Assembly: GCF_048270265.1 (NCBI RefSeq)
Contig: NZ_JBLWTD010000030.1
Span: 1-26,154, forward strand
DNA from: Maricaulis sp048270265
GTDB lineage: Bacteria; Pseudomonadota; Alphaproteobacteria; Caulobacterales; Maricaulaceae
Length of the DNA: 26,154 nucleotides
Reading direction: 5' to 3'
Within the stretch, counting starts at the first letter, position 1; every line of letters starts with the position of its first letter. The position numbers were made by a program, and so were the translations under genes. Positions 1 through 7,377 of this stretch are shown piece after piece. Under the pieces are notes generated by a model. That model did not search any database and had not been told where the DNA came from. It saw nothing but the letters and a program-made list of their open reading frames with translations.

Positions 1-173
1 CCGATGTCCTGGTGATCATCACCGAGTGGAACGAGTTCCGCGCCCTTGATCTCGACCGGATCAAGGCCGTGATGCGCGCGCCGGTGATTGTCGACCTGCG
101 CAATATCTACTCACCGGAAGAAATGGCGGCCGCCGGCTTCGCCTATTCGAGTGTGGGCCGGCCAACGGCCTGA
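1..173 (+). CDS. ugd: UDP-glucose 6-dehydrogenase, C-terminal fragment (5' end outside window)
   Basis: The reading frame that begins at base 3 is open from the window edge to TGA at 171-173, giving the last 56 residues of a protein. They contain DVLVIITEWNEFRALD, then IVDLRNIYSPEEM and a short tail ending SSVGRP. This is the conserved C-terminal signature of the UDP-glucose/GDP-mannose dehydrogenase family (UDP-binding domain), and the TEWNEF...DLRN spacing matches bacterial UDP-glucose 6-dehydrogenases such as Ugd/TuaD/RkpK. The enzyme oxidises UDP-glucose to UDP-glucuronate with two NAD+ in the cytoplasm, supplying an acidic sugar for extracellular polysaccharides. The catalytic Cys and the NAD-binding domain lie upstream of the window, so integrity cannot be judged. 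A GDP-mannose dehydrogenase is less likely from the tail but cannot be excluded. Confidence 0.88.
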   Translation, partial: DVLVIITEWNEFRALDLDRIKAVMRAPVIVDLRNIYSPEEMAAAGFAYSSVGRPTA

Positions 174-175
174 GG

Positions 176-203
176 CCCGGCGCCGCAGTTTCGCGCCGCC
201 GGG
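176..203 (+). terminator. weak hairpin after ugd (possible terminator)
   Basis: A 7-bp inverted repeat CCCGGCG (176-182) / CGCCGGG (197-203) with a 14-base loop begins three bases after the ugd stop codon. No T-run follows, so it is not a classic intrinsic terminator. It may only stabilise the 3' end, and transcription may run on into the phosphomannomutase gene. Confidence 0.25.
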
Positions 204-298
204 AGCATGCCGGCCGACCCGGGATCTTGATGCCGGGGTTTGCAGAATTGCGGCCATGCCATAGGTAGGTGCTCCAACCCGTCAGATGGATGCGCAGA

Positions 299-1819
299 AT
301 GAGCCAGATCCCCAAAGCAAGCCTGAAACCGAACACCTCCGCGTTCGAAAATGAAGCGCTGATCAAGCCGACCGGGTTCCGCGAATATGATGCGCGCTGG
401 TGGTTCGGACATCCGGCCTCCGACGTCGCGCCGGACCTCAATCTCTATGGCGTGCAGGCGCTGGGGCTGGGTCTGGGGACGCTGATTCACGAGCTCGGCG
501 TTGCGCCGAAAATCGCCGTCGGACATGATTTCCGCAGCTATTCGCTGAGCGTCAAACAGGCGCTGGAAGTCGGGCTGATGGATGCCGGCATCGAGGTCCA
601 TGATATCGGCCTGGCCCTGTCGCCAACGGCCTATTTCGCCCAGTTCGATCTCGACCTGCCCTGCGTTGCCATGGTCACCGCCAGCCATAATTCCAATGGC
701 TGGACGGGAGTCAAAATGGGCGCGGAACGTCCGCTCACCTTCGGCCCCGATGAAATGTCCCGGCTCAAGGAAATCGTGCTCGGCGGGCTGGGCCAGTCCC
801 GCGCGGGCGGTGCCTATGTCCGCGAAACCGGTGTGGCGGAACGCTATCTTGCCGATGTCGCCGAGGGCGCGCAGATCGCCCGGCCGCTCAAGGTGGTTGC
901 GGCCTGCGGCAATGGCACGGCCGGCGCCTTCGCACCGCAGGCGTTGCGTGCGATGGGCGTCGAGGTGGTCGAGCTTGATTGCGAACTCGATCACAGCTTC
1001 CCGCGCTATAATCCCAATCCTGAAGACATGAAAATGCTGCACGCGATCCGCGATGCCGTGCTCGAGCACAAGGCCGATGTCGGCCTCGGTTTCGACGGCG
1101 ATGGTGACCGTTGCGGTGTTGTCGACAATGAGGGCGAGGAAATCTTCGCCGACAAGATCGGCCTGATGCTGGCGCGCGACCTGGCGCCGCTGCATCCCAA
1201 TTCGACTTTCGTGGTCGATGTGAAATCGACCGGCCTGTTCGCGATCGATCCGGTGCTGGCCGAGCATGGCTGCAAGACGGATTATTACAAGACCGGCCAT
1301 TCCTACATCAAGCGCCGCTCGCGCGAGCTGGGCGCGCTGGCCGGCTTCGAGAAGTCCGGACATTTCTTCCTGCAGCCACCGATCGGCCGCGGCTATGATG
1401 ACGGACTGGTCGCGGCGCGCGCCATCCTGCAAATGCTTGATCGCAATCCGGGCCGCTCCATGGCCGATCTGCGCCGGGCGCTGCCGGTCAGCTTCGGCTC
1501 GCCGACCATGTCACCGGCCTGCGGTGATGAGGTCAAATACGGGGTTGTCGAGCGGATCGTCGCCGATATCCAGGCGCGTCAGGCAGCGGGCGAAAAGGTC
1601 GCCGGCCGCAAGATCATCGACGTCAACAACGTCAATGGCGTCCGCTTCACCCTCGAGGGCGGGGCCTGGGGCCTGGTGCGGGCGAGTTCCAACACGCCCA
1701 ACCTGGTCGTGGTCATCGAGAGCACCGAGTCGGCCGAGGATGTCGCCTCGGTATTCGCGGCCATCGAAGAGATTCTGTCCGCCTATCCTGAAGTCGGCGA
1801 GTTCGACCAGAAGCTCTGA
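299..1819 (+). CDS. manB: phosphomannomutase / phosphoglucomutase
   Basis: This 506-residue protein is a complete alpha-D-phosphohexomutase that interconverts hexose 6- and 1-phosphates, making Man-1-P for GDP-mannose (or Glc-1-P) in the cytoplasm. All four active-site loops are visible: the phosphoserine loop TASHN (catalytic Ser129), the Mg-binding DGDGDR loop starting at Asp266, the sugar-binding EKSGH loop at 351-355, and the C-terminal phosphate loop RASSN near residue 462. The length fits the bacterial PMM/PGM (AlgC/ManB) class. The ATG at 299 is chosen because the protein then starts a short, polar leader before the conserved KPTGFREYDARWW segment. GTG 269 and ATG 290 are in frame upstream, and none of the three has a strong ribosome site. 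It lies 125 bases after ugd on the same strand and feeds the gmd-fcl pathway 14 kb away. Substrate preference (Man versus Glc) cannot be read from sequence. Confidence 0.93.
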   Translation: MSQIPKASLKPNTSAFENEALIKPTGFREYDARWWFGHPASDVAPDLNLYGVQALGLGLGTLIHELGVAPKIAVGHDFRSYSLSVKQALEVGLMDAGIEVHDIGLALSPTAYFAQFDLDLPCVAMVTASHNSNGWTGVKMGAERPLTFGPDEMSRLKEIVLGGLGQSRAGGAYVRETGVAERYLADVAEGAQIARPLKVVAACGNGTAGAFAPQALRAMGVEVVELDCELDHSFPRYNPNPEDMKMLHAIRDAVLEHKADVGLGFDGDGDRCGVVDNEGEEIFADKIGLMLARDLAPLHPNSTFVVDVKSTGLFAIDPVLAEHGCKTDYYKTGHSYIKRRSRELGALAGFEKSGHFFLQPPIGRGYDDGLVAARAILQMLDRNPGRSMADLRRALPVSFGSPTMSPACGDEVKYGVVERIVADIQARQAAGEKVAGRKIIDVNNVNGVRFTLEGGAWGLVRASSNTPNLVVVIESTESAEDVASVFAAIEEILSAYPEVGEFDQKL

Positions 1820-1841
1820 TCCCCGTTCCCGGCGGCCAAAA

Positions 1842-4364
1842 TCAACGCTCGTGAAATTCGAGCGCGGCCGCCCGGACGGTGACGGAACCCGTGTATTCCC
1901 GTGAATAGCCATGATCGGCGCCAGCTTGGCTGGCGGCCGGGAGCAGTTCGACCAGGATGCTGCGTGTACCCGTGGGCAGGTCGAACGGAATGGTCAGGCG
2001 CAGATTGTCCCCTGTGAAGGTCTCGGACCAGTCGAGCGCCCTTGCATCGCGGCGGGCGATCACACGGCCGGCGGCACTGTCGACCAGGAAGTCATACTGC
2101 GTTCCGGCGGGGTCAACCGTGACCCGGATGACCGGCAGGCTGGCTCGTGGCCGGTCCAGCACGAATTCGAGCGTGGCTGAATTGGCATTCGGGTGCTGGT
2201 TCAAGATTGCCGCATCGATTTCGAAACGCGCCGTTTGATAGGAGTTCCCGGCGTTGTCACTGGCCAGCAAACCGGCGGCGGAGCCGTAGAGGCCGGCGCC
2301 TTGCCATCCGGCGGGGTCGAGCAGGGAGAGATCCGGCTCGATGGTCAGGGCCAGACCGGGGGCTGTCACCGGGATCGAGATTGCGCCTTCCGATCCGATG
2401 AAATTGCTGAATTGAGCGATGATGTTTTCGTCGCCACGCAGCGCTTCGCCGAGCCGTTCCGATCCGCGCCAGCTGAGATGGTCCCGGTCATAATAGGAGA
2501 ACTGGCCGTCGATCACGCCCTGGCAAGTCGCCCCGTCGCAAAGATAGTCGTTGAAGTCGACATAGCTCGCGCCAAGCGACTCCGCTGTCATCCGGATGAC
2601 AGCGTTGACCTCGTCTGCGACCCCGCGATCTACGGCAGACCTGTTGGCGCAGCGCAGGAACGGGAAATGCAACGCCTTGATCGGGCAGGTCGGGTCGGTT
2701 TGTGCCAGTTGCGGAATGCGCCCGATCACAAGGACGGCGGTACCATCTTCCGTCAGGGTTTCGATTGTTTCGCCCAAGGCACTGAGAAAGGCTTGTCCGT
2801 TGCGTGAGAGGTGGTTCTCCCAATTGGCGGCCAGGATGACGTGGTCGTAATTCGGCAGGATTTCGCGGACCATATCGACGGACGCCTCGCAGCTGTCGCT
2901 GAAGCGTGCCGCCGCGAAGCGGCCCGGATTGGCCAGGAGCGGTGGGCAGGAGGAAATCGAGACATTCCTGAAGCCGAAGCCCGCCTCATCGGCAATCTCG
3001 CGAACGGTGCCGACATAGTGTCCCGAGTTCGAGTCGCCCCACATCAGGACGGGCGGTTCCTCGGTGGCATTGATGCGGCAGGCTGGATCGGTCAGCATCG
3101 TGTCGCGAAGCATGAACCGCTGACAGACATAGCCAATATCGGTGGAACGCCCTGATTCCGCGAACATCTGCTCGACCTGCGCGACATAGGTGGAGTTGAT
3201 GCGCCAGAGGCCGAAGCCGCCGGTTGCGAACACCGCCGCGGTGATGGCAGCGAGCAGTGCGGTGGGGACCGCGAAATAGACCGTGAAAATCCGCGAGAGC
3301 GGGGCCTTTGTCCGGCGCAGCGGTTGTTCGACCAGCCGGTAGGAGAGGATGGACGCCGCCACCATGACCACGAAACAGATGAGTTTCAGCTGCAGATCGA
3401 GATCACCGGCCAGATAGCGGGTGAAGGCCAGAACCGGCCAGTGCCAAAGATAGAGCGAGTAGGAGATCAGTCCGATCCAGACCGCCGGGCGGAAGGACAG
3501 GGCCTGGTTCACCAGCGAGCCGCCGACACTGCCGGTATAGATCAGCCCGACCGAGCCGAGGGTGACCGGGATGGCGAGGAAGCCGGGGAAGGTGTCGCCC
3601 TCATGGATGAAGACCAGGCTGCCGGCGATCAGGGCCAGCGAGACGAGGGCGAGGACCTCGCGCAGGAGGCGCGGCAGCTGGACGTCACGGTAGCGGTGCC
3701 GGACGACCAGGAGGCAGATCGCACCGGCGAGCAGCTGGCCGGCGCGCATGGGCAGCATGTAATAGGCGGTCATCGGTGCGGCCGGGGCCACCATTTGCGC
3801 GAGCACGAAGGAGGCGGCGGCCACGATGCCGAGCGCGATCAGGATGAAGCGGCCATAGCGCCGCGAGCCCCAGGCCGCCAGCACCAGTGGCCAGAGCAGG
3901 TAGAATTGCTCCTCGACGCCCAGCGTCCACAGATGCAGCAGTGGAATGGTGGTGGAATCGTCTGCGAAATAACCGGTATCGACCGAGAACAGGAAGTAGA
4001 AATTGGCCAGCGAGAGGGCCGAGAAGACCGAGGACAGCGTCAGGTCCTTGAAGTCCGCCGGCAGCATGATGGCCTGTCCGACCAGCAGGGTCACGAACAG
4101 CAGCGCAACCAGCGCGGGCACGATCCGCTTGATCCGGCGCTGATAGAAGCCGGCAATGCTGAAACTGCCCTTGGCGATGTCGGAAGTGATATTGCCGGTG
4201 ATCAGGAAACCGGAAATCACGAAGAAGATATCGACGCCGATGAAGCCGCCGGGCACCCAGTGCTTGTCGATGTGGAACAGCACGACGGCCATCACGGCAA
4301 TTGCGCGCAATCCGTCGATATCAGGCCGGTAGTTCGACGTGGTTCCGGAGTGCTGGTAGCTCAT
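1842..4364 (-). CDS. OafA-like acyltransferase-3 / SGNH fusion with C-terminal beta-rich domain (copy 1)
   Basis: This 840-residue membrane protein probably transfers an acyl (acetyl) group from the cytoplasm onto a surface glycan. Residues 12-370 form the acyltransferase-3 domain: the DGLRA...LFHID motif (Arg20, His31), then GVDIFFVISGFL and about ten hydrophobic helices. A periplasmic SGNH domain follows, with nucleophile motif GDSNSGHY (Ser445), an Asn-containing block AANWENH, and an intact Asp626-x-x-His629 (YYDRDH). About 190 further residues form a beta-rich extension. ATG 4364 is preferred to TTG 4367 because AGAAGAGCAG lies just upstream. It is the second gene of a two-gene minus-strand unit, 81 bases after its paralogue, and converges on manB with a 22-base gap. 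The acyl-3/SGNH architecture is that of O-antigen and peptidoglycan O-acetylases. The acceptor is unknown. Confidence 0.9.
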   Translation of the reverse strand: MSYQHSGTTSNYRPDIDGLRAIAVMAVVLFHIDKHWVPGGFIGVDIFFVISGFLITGNITSDIAKGSFSIAGFYQRRIKRIVPALVALLFVTLLVGQAIMLPADFKDLTLSSVFSALSLANFYFLFSVDTGYFADDSTTIPLLHLWTLGVEEQFYLLWPLVLAAWGSRRYGRFILIALGIVAAASFVLAQMVAPAAPMTAYYMLPMRAGQLLAGAICLLVVRHRYRDVQLPRLLREVLALVSLALIAGSLVFIHEGDTFPGFLAIPVTLGSVGLIYTGSVGGSLVNQALSFRPAVWIGLISYSLYLWHWPVLAFTRYLAGDLDLQLKLICFVVMVAASILSYRLVEQPLRRTKAPLSRIFTVYFAVPTALLAAITAAVFATGGFGLWRINSTYVAQVEQMFAESGRSTDIGYVCQRFMLRDTMLTDPACRINATEEPPVLMWGDSNSGHYVGTVREIADEAGFGFRNVSISSCPPLLANPGRFAAARFSDSCEASVDMVREILPNYDHVILAANWENHLSRNGQAFLSALGETIETLTEDGTAVLVIGRIPQLAQTDPTCPIKALHFPFLRCANRSAVDRGVADEVNAVIRMTAESLGASYVDFNDYLCDGATCQGVIDGQFSYYDRDHLSWRGSERLGEALRGDENIIAQFSNFIGSEGAISIPVTAPGLALTIEPDLSLLDPAGWQGAGLYGSAAGLLASDNAGNSYQTARFEIDAAILNQHPNANSATLEFVLDRPRASLPVIRVTVDPAGTQYDFLVDSAAGRVIARRDARALDWSETFTGDNLRLTIPFDLPTGTRSILVELLPAASQAGADHGYSREYTGSVTVRAAALEFHER

Positions 4365-4426
4365 CAATCTGCTCTTCTGCTTGGAGACCAGGCCGCGTTA
4401 TCGCAGCGGGTAGGGTGCGGGATCAG

Positions 4427-4441
4427 TGCGGAGTTTCCGCA
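4427..4441 (-). other. short intercistronic hairpin between the two acyltransferase genes
   Basis: A perfect 6-bp stem TGCGGA/TCCGCA with a 3-base loop sits 4 bases beyond the stop codon of the upstream acyltransferase. On the transcribed (minus) strand no T-run follows, so it may partly attenuate or protect the message rather than terminate it. The 81-base gap holds no other recognisable element apart from the ribosome site of the next gene. Confidence 0.3.
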
Positions 4442-4445
4442 GGGC

Positions 4446-6962
4446 TCAGGGTGTGACCTCGGGATAGGCCAGCGCCAGATCGGCCAGCACGATGCTGCCG
4501 GTCGCTGCGACGTTGTAGGAATTTTCCGATGCCAGGGCGGCGCCCGGGAGAATGTCGAGCCTGAGGGTGCTGGTGCCGGGCTGGAAGGGGATGGTCGCGG
4601 TCAGGGTAATCATGTCGCCCTCGACAGTCGCCGACCAGCTTTCCGGCTGCCCCCGGCGCAGGCCGAGGCTCTCGCCGCTTTCACTGGCGAGGAAGTCATA
4701 GCGGCCGTCCGGGCCGGTGGTGGTGATCCGCAAGACCATGCGGCTTGCATCGAGGCGCCGGAACACGCCGGTGAGTGTCAGCGAACGGGCATCGGAGGCC
4801 GGCAGGGCCGCCGCATCCAGTTCAACATAGCTCGACTGGTAGGCGGTGTCGGACTCGTCGCGGAACAGCAGGCCGGAACTGATCGAGGTCGCGCGTCCGT
4901 TCGACCAGAGGGCGGGGGCCATCAGATTGATGAGTGAGGGCCGTCCCTCGATCACCGCTCCGGCGGGGACGACGGGCATGTCCGTCGGGCTGATGGCGGC
5001 GATGGGCCGGAAGGCGTCGAGAATGGCGTCATCACCGACGACAAGGGCACCGAGGCGTTCCGATCCGCGTTCGCTCAGATGGCCGACATTGTAATAGGCC
5101 ATCCGGCCCTCGAGCATGCCCCGGCAAATGCCGTCCTGGCAGAGATGGTCGTTGAAATCGACATAGCGCGCGCCCGCAGCTTCCGCCACTTCGCGGATCG
5201 CGGCGTTGACCCGGTCGGGCCGCGAGCGGTTGATGACGGCGCGGGCATCGCAATCCATGAAGCCCAGCCGCAGCCGCTTGCGCTCGCAATCATGGTCGAC
5301 GGCCTGCAATTGCGGCAGGCGTCCGACCACCAGTACATCGACCCCGCGCGAGCGCAGCTCGGTGATCGTGGCGCCAACCTCGTTCAGGAAGCGGTCGCCC
5401 CACTGATTGAGATGGTTTTCCCAGTTCGCGGCCAGGATGACCGAGGGGTACTGGTCGAGCACTTCCAGCGTCGCCGCGATCGATTGGGCGCAACCGTCGG
5501 CGGTGCGTGGATTGGCGAATTCCGGGGCATGCTCCAGCAGGGGCGGGCAGGCCGAATGCGCGATATTGCGGAAGCCGAAACCGAGATGCTCCGCGATCTG
5601 GCGGATGGTGCCGACATAATGGCCGGCATTGGAGTCGCCCCAGAGCAGGGCTCTTGGCTCATCGATACTGTTGATGCGGCAGGCCGGCAGGGTGACATCG
5701 TCGTGGTCGAGATACGGCCCCTGGCAGATATAGCTCGCAGCGGTGCTGGGCATGTTGTCCCGCTCGAGCTGGGCGAGGCGTTGCACATAGCCGGCATTGA
5801 ACTGCCAGACCCCGAAGCCATCCGTGGCGCGGATGCCGATGACGGCGAGCGCCAGGCAGGCGGTCGGCAGGAGGAAGTGGGTCATGAACACGCTTTTGAA
5901 GCTGGCACGGGTGCGGCGCAGCGGCCCCTCCACCCACTGGAAGGACATCCATGACAGCCCCACCATGACAAGGAAGGCCAGTCCCTGCTGCACCAGATTG
6001 AGTTCACCGGTGACATAGCGGGCAAAGGCGAGGACCGGCCAGTGCCACAGATAGAGCGAATAGGAGATCAGGCCGATCCAGACGAAGGGCCGGAAGGTGA
6101 GGGCGCGCGACAGGGAGGAGCCGCCAAGCGCTCCGGTCAGCAGCAGGCCGGCCGATCCAAGCGTCACCGGCACCGCGAGCAGGCCGGGGAAGAGCATGGT
6201 TTCGTCGATCCAGATGAGGCTGGCGACGATCAGGGCCATCGAGCCCCAGCCCATCGCCTCGCGGGCCCAGCCGGGTACGGGCGGGATCGTTTCCGGTTGG
6301 CGGATCAGGAAATAGCACAGGGCCCCGGCCAGCAGCTGACCGGCGCGGGTCGGCAGCATGTAGTAGGCGACCATGGGCGCTTCCGGCGCGATCAGCTGGG
6401 CGGCGATAAAGCTGGCGGCGGCGACCAGGAGGAGGACGCCGATCAGGACACGGTTGAAGCGGAAGGCACCGACGGCGGCCAGGGCGAGGGGCCAGAGCAG
6501 GTAGAATTGCTCCTCGACGCCCAGCGTCCACAGGTGCAGCAGCGGGTGCAGCGCGGAATCGTCGGCGAAATAGCCGGTGTCGATCGAGAACAGGAAATAG
6601 AAGTTGGCGACGGAGAGTTGTGAGGCCAGGGCGCTGAAGGCCAGGTCCATCATGTCTTCCGGCAGGAAGAGGAATTGTCCGACGATGAGGCAGGTCAGCA
6701 GGACGACCGAGAGCGCCGGCATGATCCGCCGGATCCGGCGCCGGTAGAATTCGGTGATCTTGAAAGTGCCGCGGGTGATTTCCTGCGCGATGTTTCCGGT
6801 GATCAGAAATCCGGAAATGACGAAGAAAATGTCGACGCCAATAAAGCCGCCCGGCACCCAGGCCTTGTCGATGTGAAACAGGACCACCGAAAGCACAGCC
6901 AGGGCGCGGAGCCCGTCAATGTCTGCCCGGTATCCTTCGCGGACTGTCGCGAGTAGCTTCAT
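4446..6962 (-). CDS. OafA-like acyltransferase-3 / SGNH fusion with C-terminal beta-rich domain (copy 2, altered SGNH dyad)
   Basis: This paralogue has the same architecture over 838 residues: DGLRA...LFHID (Arg19, His30), GVDIFFVISGFL, about ten membrane helices, a periplasmic SGNH domain with GDSNAGHY (Ser444) and AANWENH, and a beta-rich C-terminus. The catalytic Asp of the SGNH D-x-x-H motif is Asn here (Asn625-Val-Gly-His628; reverse strand reads TAT TAC AAT GTC GGC CAT), whereas the paralogue keeps Asp. ATG 6962 is chosen because it gives the same N-terminal length as copy 1, and because a promoter at 7034-7062 would leave ATG 7019 with almost no leader. Neither start has a clear ribosome site. 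It is the first gene of the minus-strand pair. The family acylates glycans at the inner membrane/periplasm. Whether this SGNH half is active is open. Confidence 0.88.
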   Translation of the reverse strand: MKLLATVREGYRADIDGLRALAVLSVVLFHIDKAWVPGGFIGVDIFFVISGFLITGNIAQEITRGTFKITEFYRRRIRRIMPALSVVLLTCLIVGQFLFLPEDMMDLAFSALASQLSVANFYFLFSIDTGYFADDSALHPLLHLWTLGVEEQFYLLWPLALAAVGAFRFNRVLIGVLLLVAAASFIAAQLIAPEAPMVAYYMLPTRAGQLLAGALCYFLIRQPETIPPVPGWAREAMGWGSMALIVASLIWIDETMLFPGLLAVPVTLGSAGLLLTGALGGSSLSRALTFRPFVWIGLISYSLYLWHWPVLAFARYVTGELNLVQQGLAFLVMVGLSWMSFQWVEGPLRRTRASFKSVFMTHFLLPTACLALAVIGIRATDGFGVWQFNAGYVQRLAQLERDNMPSTAASYICQGPYLDHDDVTLPACRINSIDEPRALLWGDSNAGHYVGTIRQIAEHLGFGFRNIAHSACPPLLEHAPEFANPRTADGCAQSIAATLEVLDQYPSVILAANWENHLNQWGDRFLNEVGATITELRSRGVDVLVVGRLPQLQAVDHDCERKRLRLGFMDCDARAVINRSRPDRVNAAIREVAEAAGARYVDFNDHLCQDGICRGMLEGRMAYYNVGHLSERGSERLGALVVGDDAILDAFRPIAAISPTDMPVVPAGAVIEGRPSLINLMAPALWSNGRATSISSGLLFRDESDTAYQSSYVELDAAALPASDARSLTLTGVFRRLDASRMVLRITTTGPDGRYDFLASESGESLGLRRGQPESWSATVEGDMITLTATIPFQPGTSTLRLDILPGAALASENSYNVAATGSIVLADLALAYPEVTP

Positions 6963-7377
6963 TTGCCGTTGCCCAGATGATAGTAGTGGAAAATCATGCG
7001 ATGACAGCTTCATGATCATAGCTTGTTCATGAGCTTATGGACTGCCGGGTTTCACCGGTCAATGTGAGGCTCATCGCGAAAATCGGACGGCTATTGTTGG
7101 GGCAAGAGGTCGGCATTGGCAGAGTTTTCGCTGATATTTTTCCGCCATCAAAAGCGCACCGCGCCGGTCGCGCGTGCAGTCTCGCGCCGGCCTGGCAGGG
7201 GATAACGGATGCAGCTGCTCCTTCGACCTGACATGCCGCTGCAGGCTGCGCTGAGTGTTCGACTTCAGGTTGCGGGTCTGGCTTGATCGGGCTTGTGAGC
7301 ATGCGGGTTAAGGTAACGAGCTTCGCCGCCAGGTGCCGGTCGGCCGCTCATCGGCAAAACGGAATGACGACGCGACC
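6963..7377. other. divergent intergenic region between acyltransferase and repeat-FkbM genes
   Basis: This stretch of about 415 bases separates two divergent genes. It holds a good sigma70-like promoter for the minus-strand acyltransferase (listed separately) and a T-rich patch at 7130-7141. I see no convincing promoter for the plus-strand repeat protein. Short open frames here lack ribosome sites and recognisable protein sequence. No strong repeat or RNA-like fold was noticed. Confidence 0.5.
7034..7062 (-). promoter_or_regulatory. sigma70-like promoter for the acyltransferase pair
   Basis: On the minus strand TTGACC (7062-7057) and CATAAG (7039-7034) are separated by 17 bases, matching 5 of 6 and 4 of 6 consensus positions. 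The start of transcription would fall near 7027. That leaves about 65 bases of leader to ATG 6962 but only a few to ATG 7019, which supports the downstream start. Confidence 0.5.

Noticed and set aside
143..1432. Minus-strand open frame of 429 codons
   Set aside because: It is antisense to manB, whose active-site loops are all intact on the plus strand.
3324..4937. Long plus-strand open frame (537 codons) over the two acyltransferase genes
   Set aside because: It is antisense to two clear membrane-protein genes and the gap between them. Its translation is rich in Gln, Asp, Gly and Arg with no family motif, as expected from G+C-biased third positions on the other strand.
7027..7302. Minus-strand frame of 91 codons in the divergent gap
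   Set aside because: It overlaps the promoter of the acyltransferase pair, lacks a ribosome site and resembles no protein family.
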